A stretch of DNA of 64,000 bases from Flavobacteriales bacterium (GCA_017303755.1 JAFLBS010000004.1:248001-312000); one strand, 5' to 3'. Shown: positions 8,219 to 17,823, numbered from the stretch's first letter. Notes: generated from the sequence alone by a model not told the origin. Translations and numbers: made by a program.

Positions 8219-9781
8219 ATGAGTACATATCAATGGTTTGTTTTTTTCCTAATAGTACAATTAATCCACGGATTAGGAACATGGAAATTATACGAAAAAG
8301 CAGGTAGAAAAAAATGGGAAGCCTTTGTTCCGGTTTACAATTCGATTGTTTTGATGAAAATCATCAATCGACCAAGTTGGTGGACATTACTATTGTTCAT
8401 TCCGGTAATCAACCTAATAATGTTTCCGATTGTTTGGGTGGAAACCTTGCGAAGCTTCGGAAAAAACTCAACTATTGATACTCTTCTGGGTGTTTTTACT
8501 TTAGGATTTTACATTTATTACGTCAACTATACTCAAAATGTTCAACACATTGCTGACCGTAGTTTAAAACCAAAAAATGCCACTTCAGACACTATTAGTT
8601 CGCTTCTATTTGCTGTAATTGTGGCTACTTTTGTACATACTTACTTTATTCAACCCTTTACAATTCCGACTTCATCATTGGAAAAATCATTGTTGGTAGG
8701 CGACTTTCTTTTTGTGAGCAAATACAATTATGGCGCAAGAACTCCGATGACTGCCGTTGCAGCGCCAATGGTACACGATACAATTCCATTAGTTAAGACA
8801 AAATCGTATTTAAAATGGCCTCAATTACCGTATTTTAGATTTCCGGGTTATGAAAAAATAAAGAATAATGACATTGTAGTTTTCAACTGGCCTATTGACA
8901 CGGTGTATTTCTTCAGAGATCCATCAAAAAGACATGTTGACAAACCAATTGACAAACGATCGAATTACGTAAAACGTTGCGTCGGAATTCCGGGTGACAA
9001 TTTAGAAATTAAGGACGGAATCATTTTTGTTAACGGTAAAGAACTCATTTTACCAGAAAGAGCGAAACCTCAGTATTCGTATACCGCAGTTTATGATGGT
9101 AAAACTCCGATTGATTTTGAATTTCTATTAAAAGACATGAATGTAACCGATGGCGCTGGTTTTTTAACTGAAAACAGAGATTCATTGTACATTGCAGCAT
9201 TAACCGCTGAATCAGCCGAACGATTAAAAAGTGTTCCCGGAATACTATCGGTTACCCGAAATATTTCAAAAGGAGTTGAAAATGGAGTTTTTCCACATAT
9301 CAATAAATGGAACAAAGACAATTACGGTCCGATTTACATTCCACAAGAAGGAAAATCGGTTGATATCAACTTAGAAAATTTGCCCTTCTACAGTCGAATC
9401 ATCACTGAATACGAAGGAAATAAACTTGAAATCAAAGGCAATTCGATTTACATCAACGATAAAAAAGAACCAAAATATACTTTTAAACAGGATTATTTCT
9501 GGATGATGGGAGACAATCGCCATAATTCAGAAGACTCTAGGTACTGGGGCTATGTTCCTGAAAATCACATCGTTGGAAAACCAATATTCATTTGGATGAG
9601 TATTGACGGAATAAACGATGGTATTAAGAATTGGAAAATTCGTTGGGATCGAATGTTTACAACCGTTAGTGGTGAAGGTCAACCTCAATCGTATTTCAAA
9701 TATTTCTTAGGATTATTGGCGTTGTATTTTGTAGGAGAATATTTTTGGAAAAAGAGAAAGAAAAACGCTAAAGTTGAATAG
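8219..9781 (+). CDS. lepB: Signal peptidase I with N-terminal DUF5684-like membrane domain
   Basis: The enzyme cleaves Sec signal peptides at the outer face of the inner membrane. Residues 1-115 form a multi-spanning segment resembling DUF5684 (WEAFVPVYNSIVLMKII), not part of E. coli LepB. The peptidase domain follows a membrane segment at 126-145. The nucleophile is Ser153 in PTSSLEKSLLVGD, and the general base is Lys252 in YVKRCVGIPGD. A large insertion at about 275-420 precedes the conserved MGDNRHNSEDSR motif, and a C-terminal hydrophobic segment ends in a basic tail. At 520 residues it is much longer than typical SPase I, as in other Bacteroidota. It is separated from dapB by a 234-base repeat-rich spacer. 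Confidence 0.92.
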   Translation: MSTYQWFVFFLIVQLIHGLGTWKLYEKAGRKKWEAFVPVYNSIVLMKIINRPSWWTLLLFIPVINLIMFPIVWVETLRSFGKNSTIDTLLGVFTLGFYIYYVNYTQNVQHIADRSLKPKNATSDTISSLLFAVIVATFVHTYFIQPFTIPTSSLEKSLLVGDFLFVSKYNYGARTPMTAVAAPMVHDTIPLVKTKSYLKWPQLPYFRFPGYEKIKNNDIVVFNWPIDTVYFFRDPSKRHVDKPIDKRSNYVKRCVGIPGDNLEIKDGIIFVNGKELILPERAKPQYSYTAVYDGKTPIDFEFLLKDMNVTDGAGFLTENRDSLYIAALTAESAERLKSVPGILSVTRNISKGVENGVFPHINKWNKDNYGPIYIPQEGKSVDINLENLPFYSRIITEYEGNKLEIKGNSIYINDKKEPKYTFKQDYFWMMGDNRHNSEDSRYWGYVPENHIVGKPIFIWMSIDGINDGIKNWKIRWDRMFTTVSGEGQPQSYFKYFLGLLALYFVGEYFWKKRKKNAKVE

Positions 9782-9866
9782 TTTAAAGGTTTAAATTGGT
9801 ATACCATTGTTTAAGTAGTTTAACAATGTTAAACATTTAAACAATTTTAAACTCTTAAACGATTAC
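9781..9866. repeat. Bipartite 10-bp array GTTTAA... / ...TTAAAC
   Basis: The first half repeats GTTTAA words (GTTTAAAGGTTTAAATTG, GTTTAAGTAG) and the second half the complement (TTAAACATTTAAACAATTTTAAAC), with a period near 10 bp. It fills the gap between lepB and wbqC. Related arrays are at 19300 and 54377. Confidence 0.65.
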
Positions 9867-9869
9867 AAG

Positions 9870-10490
9870 ATGAACATCCAAATTTACCCAAGTTATTTCC
9901 CATCAATAGCGCATTTCGTTGCTATCGCACAAGCCGATTTGGTGACGTTTGAAATGGAAGACAATTTTCAGAAGCAAACCAACCGCAACCGAATGTACAT
10001 CTACAGTCCGAATGGTTTACAACTGCTTAATATTCCTGTAAAACACTCCAAAATTGCGCATCAAAAAACCAAAGATGTCAAAATTGAAGATGCTTTCGGA
10101 TGGCAAAAACAGCATTTCAAATCATTGGAAGCAGCGTATCGAACTTCTCCTTTTTTTGAATATTTTGAAGATGATATAGTTCCGATTTTTGAAAAGAAAC
10201 ATACCTTTTTAATGGATTTGAATTTGCAATCGATGGAAATTGTGTCGAAGTGTTTGGGATTGGATTTTCCGTATGATGAGACTATAGAATTCTTTCATGA
10301 AGTTCCAGAAAAAATAGATTTTCGTTCGTTAGTCAATGGAAAAAAAGATACCAATCAATTTGAATCGTACACTCAGGTTTTTGGAGAAAAGCACGGTTAT
10401 TTGAACAACTTAAGTATTTTGGATTTGCTGTTCAACGAAGGTCGTTATGCTTTGGATTACTTAAAGAAACAAACACTTATTGCTCCTTAA
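9870..10490 (+). CDS. WbqC family protein
   Basis: The 206-residue protein shows the WbqC family start (YPSYFPSIAHFVAIAQAD) with the conserved NRNR at 38-41 and LNIPV at about 53-57. WbqC proteins were named from O-antigen clusters. The biochemical role is unsettled and a link to surface polysaccharide or lipid modification is only suggestive. In flavobacteria it commonly follows lepB, as here. Its 3' end overlaps the convergent endonuclease/exonuclease/phosphatase gene by 14 bases, and no terminator lies between them. Confidence 0.85.
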   Translation: MNIQIYPSYFPSIAHFVAIAQADLVTFEMEDNFQKQTNRNRMYIYSPNGLQLLNIPVKHSKIAHQKTKDVKIEDAFGWQKQHFKSLEAAYRTSPFFEYFEDDIVPIFEKKHTFLMDLNLQSMEIVSKCLGLDFPYDETIEFFHEVPEKIDFRSLVNGKKDTNQFESYTQVFGEKHGYLNNLSILDLLFNEGRYALDYLKKQTLIAP

Positions 10491-11529
10491 TTCTCAAACG
10501 CGTCATAATGGGAAAGTGATCCGAATTTTTGAATTTCGGAAAATTATTAAAACTCTTTACTTCCATTGATTTATCGGCAAAAATATAGTCAATACGCGCT
10601 GGATAGTATTTGAATTGATACGTTTGCCCGAAACCATTTCCTGCTTCTTCAAAACAATCGTTTAAACTACCTTTGATGTTTCGGTATACGTAGGAGAACG
10701 CACTGTTATTCATATCGCCACAAATAATCAGCGGATACGTACAGGTTTTTATGTGCTCCGAAATCAGTTCGGCTTGAATTTGCTGTTTTTTAAATGCTTC
10801 ACTAATTCGATTGAACACTAGCTGTGATTTTTCTTTATTGATGGATTCTACATTCTCTTCCAATTCAGTTACATCGGGAGAAATTTTAATCGATTCTAAA
10901 TGAATATTGTACACTCTAATAGTATCTTTTCCCTTTCTAATATCAGCAAATACGACACTATTATTGGATTCAGGAAGTTCGATAGTTCCATCGTTGATGA
11001 TTGGAAATTTTGAAAAAATAGCCTGACTGGTTTTAATTTTTTTTCCTTGCTTGTGGAAATACTGATAATTGTACAATCGAAAGCGAACATCGGCTGAAGA
11101 AGAGTATTCTTGTATGCATAAAATATCCGGACTTTGTTCGTTTACAAAAGTGAGTATTTCTTCTCCAACATTATCTTTATCCATCCATTTGAATAAATTG
11201 AACAAACGAACATTGTAGCTCATTACTGTAAAATCATTGGTATCGTGAGGTAAATCAATAGAAGAAAATTTATAGTATTTATTGACAAAAGTGATTCCGA
11301 GTAAAAGTACAATTCCTGATAAAATAATCTGACGTTTAAACTGAATCAACCAATACAAAAAGAACAATAAATTCACCACTAAAAACGAAGGCAAAAGCAA
11401 GGTCAAAACCGATAATAGTGGAAACAATTTAGGTGCTAGGAATGGCAAAACAAAGGCAACAAACGACAATATAGTCAACACTATATTGAAGAAGTACATT
11501 ACTTTATTAAACCATGAGAGCTTTTTCAT
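10477..11529 (-). CDS. Membrane-anchored endonuclease/exonuclease/phosphatase (EEP) family protein
   Basis: Residues 1-85 contain about three membrane segments, followed by an EEP (DNase I-like) domain from about residue 100. Visible motifs are VMSYNVRLFN (102-111) with the catalytic Asn, IQE (139-141) with the metal-binding Glu, GDMNNS (about 270) and SDHFPIM near the C-terminus with the catalytic His. The substrate may be nucleic acid, a phospholipid or an inositol phosphate; the sequence does not decide. It is the last gene of the mutL-rhomboid-rhomboid-EEP operon, with no gap to the gene upstream. Confidence 0.88.
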   Translation of the reverse strand: MKKLSWFNKVMYFFNIVLTILSFVAFVLPFLAPKLFPLLSVLTLLLPSFLVVNLLFFLYWLIQFKRQIILSGIVLLLGITFVNKYYKFSSIDLPHDTNDFTVMSYNVRLFNLFKWMDKDNVGEEILTFVNEQSPDILCIQEYSSSADVRFRLYNYQYFHKQGKKIKTSQAIFSKFPIINDGTIELPESNNSVVFADIRKGKDTIRVYNIHLESIKISPDVTELEENVESINKEKSQLVFNRISEAFKKQQIQAELISEHIKTCTYPLIICGDMNNSAFSYVYRNIKGSLNDCFEEAGNGFGQTYQFKYYPARIDYIFADKSMEVKSFNNFPKFKNSDHFPIMTRLRIKEQ

Positions 11530-12411
11530 TTATTTACCAGCATTAAATAAAAATTCTTTTTCCTCTTTAGTCAAGCTATCATAACCCGACTTACTGATTT
11601 TATCTAAAATCTCATCTATTTGTTGCTGAGCCTTGTCTTTAGTTACAATTTTACTTTCTCTTTTTTCCGCTTGTTTCTTCGGATTTACATATACTTTTCG
11701 AAACTTAGTGCTGTCTTTTTTATTGAATAAATTTGCAATGAAATCAATAAATGAATTCACTCCAGAAGTTAAATCGGTTCCGCGTTTCAATAAAACGATG
11801 TAAATATAACCAAAAACAGCTCCTGCAATATGAGCTAAATGTCCACCAGTATTTTCTAATGGCAATTGAATTAAATCAAAAAAGACAAGTACAAAAGCAA
11901 TATGCCACAACTTCATTTTAAAAACACCAAAAAGGCGCACATCCATAAAAGGTTGATACGAAGTGGTTGCAAACAATATCGCCATGATTGATCCCGATGC
12001 TCCAATCATTTGAGTAGAAATAGGTGTCAATGCAGGCAAAAAAGCATAACTAGCTATAAAAACTGCTCCTGAAAAAATAGCACCTAGTAGATAAACACCT
12101 AACAATTGCTTTTGAGTAAAAAAAGTGATGAACAATCGACCAACATAATACAACATCAACATATTAAATATCAAGTGCAATACTCCAGAGTGAAAAAAAG
12201 AATAACTCACAATGGACCATGGTTTCCATGCTAAATCAGAGAAAGTTGTAGAAACACTTACAAAATTTAAGTAATTAATGTTGACTTTAAAAAGTTTTAA
12301 AAGCGCAAAAATAACCTCTGGAATAACATACAAAAGTACATTCCAGAAAACTAATCGGATAGAAATACTCCCGATTTTATACTGTAATTTTAAATCTTCA
12401 AGTACTGACAT
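11530..12411 (-). CDS. Rhomboid family intramembrane serine protease (first of two)
   Basis: The 293-residue protein has about six membrane segments. The catalytic Ser is in GASGS (Ser139) and the catalytic His in AHIAG (His194), with HSGVLHLIFNM at 74-84 as the typical second-helix motif. It lacks the Gly-Gly that usually follows the catalytic His. A cytoplasmic C-terminal tail of about 80 charged residues (KKQAEKRESK) extends past the membrane domain. It is directly adjacent to the second rhomboid gene (stop and start touch), so the pair is surely co-expressed. Natural substrates are unknown. Confidence 0.92.
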   Translation of the reverse strand: MSVLEDLKLQYKIGSISIRLVFWNVLLYVIPEVIFALLKLFKVNINYLNFVSVSTTFSDLAWKPWSIVSYSFFHSGVLHLIFNMLMLYYVGRLFITFFTQKQLLGVYLLGAIFSGAVFIASYAFLPALTPISTQMIGASGSIMAILFATTSYQPFMDVRLFGVFKMKLWHIAFVLVFFDLIQLPLENTGGHLAHIAGAVFGYIYIVLLKRGTDLTSGVNSFIDFIANLFNKKDSTKFRKVYVNPKKQAEKRESKIVTKDKAQQQIDEILDKISKSGYDSLTKEEKEFLFNAGK

Positions 12412-13173
12412 TTAATTCCAACGTCTATGATTAAATTGATTCTTTTTCCAAAACCACATCATTATAAATCCGGTTAATGCGCCTCCAATATGAGCAAAAT
12501 GAGCAATTCCGGTACTTCCAGCTGCAAAAATTGATGAACCTCGTAACCCTAAAAACAAATCCAACACTAATAATCCTGGAACAAAATATTTGGCTTTAAT
12601 AGGAATCGGAATGAACATCATCATCAATTCAGCTTTCGGAAACATAAAAGCAAAAGCAGTCAGTAATCCGTAGATAGCACCCGATGCACCAACTACCGTT
12701 CCCGCAACTGTTCCAATGTAATTACCTAAATTTTCTTCACCTATTAATCTTCCCCAATCTTTATCGTATTTTCCCTCTGCTAATAAACTGTAAATATCAG
12801 CTTCTTTTACACCTGAACTAATTAATAAGTCAACTGTTTTATGAAACTCCATATAATTCACCCCAATATGTAGCAAAGCAGCTCCAATTCCACAGGATAT
12901 ATAAAAAAACAAAAACTTTTTCCCACCCCAAAACTGTTCCAAAGCACTTCCAAAAGAAAATAAAGCAAACATATTAAAAGCAATGTGCATAATATTTGGC
13001 ACTGGTGCATGCATAAACATGTGAGTTAGAATTTGCCAATATCTAAAATTGATACTTTCTGGAAAATATAAAGCAAACAAATCATAAGCATGAGTGCTCG
13101 GAATTTGCGAACCAATAAAGAAAATTATATTCAAAATCAGTAGTTGCTTTACTACTGGAGTGATGTTCATCAT
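12412..13173 (-). CDS. Rhomboid family intramembrane serine protease (second of two)
   Basis: This 253-residue protein is a canonical rhomboid: HMFMHAPVPNIMHIAFNM at 51-68, catalytic Ser164 in GASGA and catalytic His228 in AHIGGALTG. A hydrophilic insertion at about 107-150, before the catalytic-serine helix, is absent from the neighbouring paralogue. Its start overlaps the end of mutL by 4 bases and its stop abuts the start of the next rhomboid. Two divergent rhomboids in tandem behind mutL suggests an old duplication in a fixed operon. The two may form a pair or act on different substrates. Confidence 0.93.
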   Translation of the reverse strand: MMNITPVVKQLLILNIIFFIGSQIPSTHAYDLFALYFPESINFRYWQILTHMFMHAPVPNIMHIAFNMFALFSFGSALEQFWGGKKFLFFYISCGIGAALLHIGVNYMEFHKTVDLLISSGVKEADIYSLLAEGKYDKDWGRLIGEENLGNYIGTVAGTVVGASGAIYGLLTAFAFMFPKAELMMMFIPIPIKAKYFVPGLLVLDLFLGLRGSSIFAAGSTGIAHFAHIGGALTGFIMMWFWKKNQFNHRRWN

Positions 13174-15047
13174 ATACTAAATTTTTTATCTAAATCATCA
13201 ACGCTCATCGTGATGAAAGTGGGTTTTAAAAAAGGCGAAACATTCGGTTCTTTACAAGCAAATAAATTATTCACTAAATTTTCTTGCTCTTTTTCGGTCA
13301 GATACGTTCCTGTTCTCACGGCTAAACTTTTGGCCATCGATTTGGCAATGGTATCATTTTGACAAAAACTACTGTCTGGAATTCCGTCTTGTAAATCTGA
13401 AATCAATTGTTCTAACACTATCGAAACTTCACTTTCACTGGTATTTACGGGAATTCCCGAAATATGGATTGCATCTGACTCTACTGATTCAAAAACAAAT
13501 CCTGTGTTTTCTAATGAAAGCTGTAATTCGGTTATTAATTCGATTTCATTGGGAGAAAAATGTAATTGCAGCGGAAATAACAATTGCTGACTTGACGCTT
13601 GTTTCACTGTCATATTTGTCAAGAATTGTTCGTACAAAACACGTTGATGTGCTCTGCTTTGATCCACAATTACCATTCCAGACTTAATTGGACTGACAAT
13701 ATATTTTTTATGTATTTGATACGTTCTTTTGGTGGTTTGCTCTTCTTCTTTATCATCAAAAAGCGATGCCGTAATTTCTTCGTTTTCGAATGAAAAACCA
13801 GCTATTTCTTCAGTATCGTGCTTTAAACCCACATACAAACTTTCCCAATTGGCGCCAACTTCCTGCTTTCTATAGGATGAACCACTCGAATACGATTTTA
13901 CTAGTTTCTGCTTCGCCAGTTCGCTATCGCTCGGGTCATCTGCAAAAGGATTGAACGTACTATCGACTTGAATCGTTGGATATTCAGCCGCTTTATTTTG
14001 ATATTGATACGGCGTATCCAAATTTGGGTCGCGATCAAAATCCAAAACAGGAGCAACATTAAATTGTCCTAAACTGTGTTTGATTGACGAACGCAAAATA
14101 GCATACAATGCGTGCTCATCGTCAAACTTAATTTCCGTTTTAGTCGGATGAATATTAATATCGATGGTATTCGGCGGAACATTCAAATACAAGAAATAAC
14201 TTGGTTGTGAATTGTCTTTCAACAAACCTTCAAAAGCGGCCATCACCGCATGATGCAAATAACCACTTTTAATAAAGCGATCGTTGACAAAGAAAAATTG
14301 TTCACCACGATTTTTCTTAGCAAATTCGGGCTTTCCAACAAATCCTTGAATCGTTAAAATTTCGGTTTCTTCTTGAACAGGAACTAATTTTTCATTGGTT
14401 TTGGCCGAAAATACATTGACAATTCGCTGTCTGTAATTCGACTGAGGCAAATTAAACGCTTCACTTCCATTGTGAACCATCGTAAAATAAATATTCGGAT
14501 GTGCTAATGCTACACGGTGAAATTCATCAATAATATGACGCAATTCAATCGTATCGGATTTCAAAAAATTACGACGCGCCGGAATATTAAAAAACAGATT
14601 TTTTACAGCAAATGAAGTTCCTTTAGGCAAAACAGCTGGCTCTTGAGCAACGAATTTACTTCCTTCAATAACAATGTGCGTACCCAACTCATCTTGCTCT
14701 TGCTTGGTTTTCATTTCTACATGAGCAATAGCAGCAATTGATGCTAATGCTTCACCTCTGAAACCTTTGGTGTGTAAATCGAATAAGTCTTCTGCTTGTC
14801 GAATTTTGGAAGTCGCATGACGCTCAAAACACAAACGTGCATCGGTAACGTTCATTCCGATTCCATTGTCAATTACTTGTACCAAGGATTTTCCTGCGTC
14901 TTTGATGATGAGTTTGATATCAGTTGCTTTGGCGTCAACAGCATTTTCAAGTAATTCTTTCACTACTGATGCTGGTCGTTGAACTACTTCGCCCGCAGCA
15001 ATTTGATTGGCAACATGATCAGGAAGTAATTGAATTATACTCGACAT
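13170..15047 (-). CDS. mutL: DNA mismatch repair protein MutL
   Basis: MutL couples mismatch recognition by MutS to strand removal. The N-terminal GHKL ATPase shows ELLENAVDAKATDI, DNGIGM, RHATSKI and KGFRGEALASIAA in the expected order, then a transducer domain, a poorly conserved linker (about 340-440) and the C-terminal dimerisation domain. The endonuclease motif DQHAxxExxxxE reads DQSRAHQRVLYE at 462-473, with Ser in place of the metal-binding His and Gln in place of Glu; the CPHGRP motif is replaced by CKEPNV (Cys598). Nicking activity is therefore doubtful. At 625 residues the length is normal. It heads the operon with the two rhomboids and the EEP gene. Confidence 0.96.
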   Translation of the reverse strand: MSSIIQLLPDHVANQIAAGEVVQRPASVVKELLENAVDAKATDIKLIIKDAGKSLVQVIDNGIGMNVTDARLCFERHATSKIRQAEDLFDLHTKGFRGEALASIAAIAHVEMKTKQEQDELGTHIVIEGSKFVAQEPAVLPKGTSFAVKNLFFNIPARRNFLKSDTIELRHIIDEFHRVALAHPNIYFTMVHNGSEAFNLPQSNYRQRIVNVFSAKTNEKLVPVQEETEILTIQGFVGKPEFAKKNRGEQFFFVNDRFIKSGYLHHAVMAAFEGLLKDNSQPSYFLYLNVPPNTIDINIHPTKTEIKFDDEHALYAILRSSIKHSLGQFNVAPVLDFDRDPNLDTPYQYQNKAAEYPTIQVDSTFNPFADDPSDSELAKQKLVKSYSSGSSYRKQEVGANWESLYVGLKHDTEEIAGFSFENEEITASLFDDKEEEQTTKRTYQIHKKYIVSPIKSGMVIVDQSRAHQRVLYEQFLTNMTVKQASSQQLLFPLQLHFSPNEIELITELQLSLENTGFVFESVESDAIHISGIPVNTSESEVSIVLEQLISDLQDGIPDSSFCQNDTIAKSMAKSLAVRTGTYLTEKEQENLVNNLFACKEPNVSPFLKPTFITMSVDDLDKKFSI

Positions 15048-15110
15048 TATTTTTTAGGGTTCAGAGTTTGTATTTGATATGTAACAAATTTTGCAAAAAA
15101 TCAAAGTTAG

Positions 15111-15118
15111 CAAATTTA
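15111..15118 (-). promoter_or_regulatory. Candidate -7 box for mutL (TAAATTTG)
   Basis: The minus-strand octamer matches TAnnTTTG exactly and lies 63 bases before the mutL start. A second match, TAACTTTG, follows at 15102-15109, so the start point is uncertain. Confidence 0.35.
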
Positions 15119-15159
15119 CGAAAAATCTATTGCTTATTATAGTTAACAACTTACTAAAA

Positions 15160-15191
15160 AAGAAAAAACCTACTCCAAAAGAATAGGTTTT
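15160..15191 (-). terminator. Intrinsic terminator after ribH
   Basis: On the minus strand AAAACCTATTC and GAGTAGGTTTT pair around a short loop and run into a T tract. It lies about 22 bases after the ribH stop codon, separating ribH from mutL. Confidence 0.75.
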
Positions 15192-15213
15192 GTTACTATC
15201 GTGAATCGAAAAA

Positions 15214-15711
15214 TTAATTGTTTTCTGAAATTCGTCTGAGTTCAGCCATTTTAATTGCAGCAATTGCAGCTTCGGTTCCTTTGTTTCCATGCTTTCCTCC
15301 ACTTCTATCGATGGATTGTTGCATCGTATTATCGGTCAACAAACAAAAAATAACGGGAACATCAGTCTGTACATTCAAGTCTTTGATTCCTTGCGTTACG
15401 CCTTCGCATACAAATTCGAAATGCATGGTTTCTCCTTTGATAACACAACCAATCGTAATGACCACATCCACATTTTGAGTGACAATCATGCGTTGCGCAC
15501 CATAAACGAGTTCAAAACTTCCGGGAACATTCCAACGAATTATGTTTTCTTCTACAGCGCCACAATCGAGTAATGCTGTTATTGCTCCGTTGTACAAGCC
15601 TTCAGTTATGGTTTCGTTCCATTCTGAAACAACAATCCCAAACCGAAAGTTCTTCGCATTTGGGATTGTGTTTTTATCGTAATTGGATAAGTTTTTATTT
15701 TCGGTAGCCAT
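15214..15711 (-). CDS. ribH: 6,7-dimethyl-8-ribityllumazine synthase (RibH)
   Basis: The enzyme condenses 5-amino-6-ribitylaminouracil with 3,4-dihydroxybutanone phosphate in riboflavin synthesis, usually as a 60-subunit shell or a pentamer. The 165-residue sequence has VSEWNE (28-33), VPGSFELVYG (62-71), the phosphate loop GCVIKGET (88-95) and the catalytic His97. It is not next to other rib genes. Spacing of 68 bases from the TPR gene upstream leaves co-transcription possible. Confidence 0.96.
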   Translation of the reverse strand: MATENKNLSNYDKNTIPNAKNFRFGIVVSEWNETITEGLYNGAITALLDCGAVEENIIRWNVPGSFELVYGAQRMIVTQNVDVVITIGCVIKGETMHFEFVCEGVTQGIKDLNVQTDVPVIFCLLTDNTMQQSIDRSGGKHGNKGTEAAIAAIKMAELRRISENN

Positions 15712-15779
15712 TTTTTCCAGTTTTCAGTTTTCAGTCGCAGTAAGCAGTTTCTGTAAACTGGGACTGAGACTGTCCACTA

Positions 15780-16568
15780 TTATTGCACCATTCCAATCAA
15801 AGCATCAATATTCTGAGCTTCTTGAGAAGATTCGAATTTTTCTTTGATTTCAGTAAAATATTTTAATGCATCCGCTTTATTTCCTAAAGAGTAAGCTGTT
15901 TTTCCTGCTTTTAATAAATAACGTGGAGTTGTAAACTCATTTTCATTCATCTGAGCCGCTTTGATATAGTATTCTAAAGCTTCTTTTGGTTGATTTCTTT
16001 GTGCAAAAGCATCACCAATTGCACCTTTAGCAATCGTAGAAATCATTACATCGTCTGAAGAGAATTTCTCTAAATATTCGATAGCTTCTTTGTATTTACC
16101 TAAGTTCAAATATGAAATTCCAGCATAATAATTAGCTAAATTTCCAGCATCTGTTCCTGAATATTGATTTGCAATATCAACAGCACCTTGTTTTCCTTCA
16201 GAACCTTTTAGCACTAAATTAAACAATGAATCCTGAGCAGTAGTCGCATCAACCGCTTTTTGGAAGTTTTGTTGCGCGACGAATATTTCGTTTGCAGCTT
16301 CTTCTTCATTCGGACCAACAATGAATTTTTGGTACATCAAATAACCAATAGTTACAACAGCAATTGCTCCTAAAAATCCTAAAATGTATTTTTGGTTTTT
16401 GGCAACAAACTCTTCCGTTTTGGAAGCAGTCTGATCTAATGCGTCAAATGCTTTTGCAGTTGTACTGTCTTTTTCATCAACATTAGGTGTATCTTCAATA
16501 AAAGTATTGTCTAATTTTTCTTCTTTTTCTTTTGCTGGTTTGTAACCTCTCTTATTATAAGTTGCCAT
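15780..16568 (-). CDS. TPR-repeat inner-membrane protein (YfgM-like)
   Basis: The 262-residue protein has a charged cytoplasmic N-terminus, one membrane segment at about 62-82 (YILGFLGAIAVVTIGYLMY) and tetratricopeptide repeats at about 120-255, probably periplasmic. This is the layout of YfgM/PpiD-associated proteins of the Sec machinery, but also of unrelated Bacteroidota TPR proteins, so the partner is not established. It is read toward ribH and has its own -7 box. Confidence 0.82.
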   Translation of the reverse strand: MATYNKRGYKPAKEKEEKLDNTFIEDTPNVDEKDSTTAKAFDALDQTASKTEEFVAKNQKYILGFLGAIAVVTIGYLMYQKFIVGPNEEEAANEIFVAQQNFQKAVDATTAQDSLFNLVLKGSEGKQGAVDIANQYSGTDAGNLANYYAGISYLNLGKYKEAIEYLEKFSSDDVMISTIAKGAIGDAFAQRNQPKEALEYYIKAAQMNENEFTTPRYLLKAGKTAYSLGNKADALKYFTEIKEKFESSQEAQNIDALIGMVQ

Positions 16569-16589
16569 TTAAATTTAATTTAGTGTGCG

Positions 16590-16597
16590 CAAAAATA
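16590..16597 (-). promoter_or_regulatory. Candidate -7 box for the TPR gene (TATTTTTG)
   Basis: The minus-strand octamer matches TAnnTTTG and ends 21 bases before the TPR gene start. The divergent recF gene starts on the other side, about 115 bases away. Confidence 0.4.
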
Positions 16598-16712
16598 AAA
16601 TTTTTATTGAGAATTAAAAGCGATTTTTGTCGATATTTTTCAATAATTTGCACCCACTTAAAAAAAGGAGAATAAAAATTGCTCTTTTTGTAGTATTCGT
16701 AAGCCATCACCA

Positions 16713-17792
16713 ATGTTTTTAAAAAAGATTTCTTTATTCAATTATAAAAATTTTTCGGAGGCAACATTCGAATTTGATGCCAAAATCAACTGCTTTGTAG
16801 GAAAAAATGGCATTGGAAAAACGAATGTCTTGGATGCTATCTATCATTTGGCTAATGGAAAAAGTTATTTCAATCCGTTAGCCGTTCAAAACATCAAACA
16901 TAATGAAGATTTTTTTGTAATTGATGGCGAATTTGAAAAAGGCGAACGCAACGAACAAATTGTAAGTAGTTTCAAAAAAGGACAAAAGAAGATCCTAAAA
17001 CGCAATGGTAAAATTTACGAGAAGTTTTCGGATCACATCGGATTTATTCCTTTAGTAATTATTTCTCCAGCTGATAACGATTTGATTATTGAAGGCAGCG
17101 AAACCCGAAGACGTTTCATCGACACTGTCATCTCGCAATTGGAACCTTCGTATTTACAAGAACTAATTCAATACCAAAAAATCATCAGTCAGCGCAATGC
17201 ATTATTGAAATATTTTGCCTTAAATCACACCTTTGACAACGAAACTTTATCGATTTACAACCAACAATTAAATGGTTTAGGGAAATCAATATTTGAAAAA
17301 AGAAAAGAATTCATCACTGATTTTCTTCCGATTTTTAACAAACATCATCAAGCCATTACAGGTTCTGAAGAAACGGTTCAATTGGTGTATGAAAGTCATT
17401 TATTTGAAAATGATTTACTAACATTACTCGAAGAAAATTTAGCCAAAGACCGAGCGTTGCAATACACTTCAGTTGGAATTCATAAAGACGATTTAGCGTT
17501 TCAAATTGACGGTCATCCGATAAAGAAATTCGGCTCTCAAGGTCAGCAGAAATCGCTTTTAATCGCACTTAAACTCGCTCAATTCGAATTTGTAAAAAAA
17601 CAAAGTGGTGAAAAGCCCATTTTACTTTTTGATGATATTTTTGACAAACTAGATGAAACCCGAGTAAGTAAAATTGTAGAAATGGTCAATCAAGAAGAAT
17701 TCGGACAGTTATTCATCTCCGACACACATCCCGAACGTACTGAAACCATTGTCAAAACTACACACCAAAGCTATAAAATATTTAGTTTGTAA
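16713..17792 (+). CDS. recF: DNA replication and repair protein RecF
   Basis: RecF is an SMC-like ATPase that helps load RecA at single-strand gaps with RecO and RecR. The 359 residues show Walker A GKNGIGKT at 30-37, the ABC signature [16 protein letters not shown] at about 270-286, and Walker B with D-loop [13 protein letters not shown] at about 306-318. The length is normal. It is divergent from the TPR gene and 61 bases before the rhodanese gene. No dnaA, dnaN or gyrB is beside it, unlike the classical order in other bacteria. Confidence 0.95.
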   Translation: MFLKKISLFNYKNFSEATFEFDAKINCFVGKNGIGKTNVLDAIYHLANGKSYFNPLAVQNIKHNEDFFVIDGEFEKGERNEQIVSSFKKGQKKILKRNGKIYEKFSDHIGFIPLVIISPADNDLIIEGSETRRRFIDTVISQLEPSYLQELIQYQKIISQRNALLKYFALNHTFDNETLSIYNQQLNGLGKSIFEKRKEFITDFLPIFNKHHQAITGSEETVQLVYESHLFENDLLTLLEENLAKDRALQYTSVGIHKDDLAFQIDGHPIKKFGSQGQQKSLLIALKLAQFEFVKKQSGEKPILLFDDIFDKLDETRVSKIVEMVNQEEFGQLFISDTHPERTETIVKTTHQSYKIFSL

Positions 17793-17823
17793 CATTTGTT
17801 ATATTATTCTACTTTTACTACTT

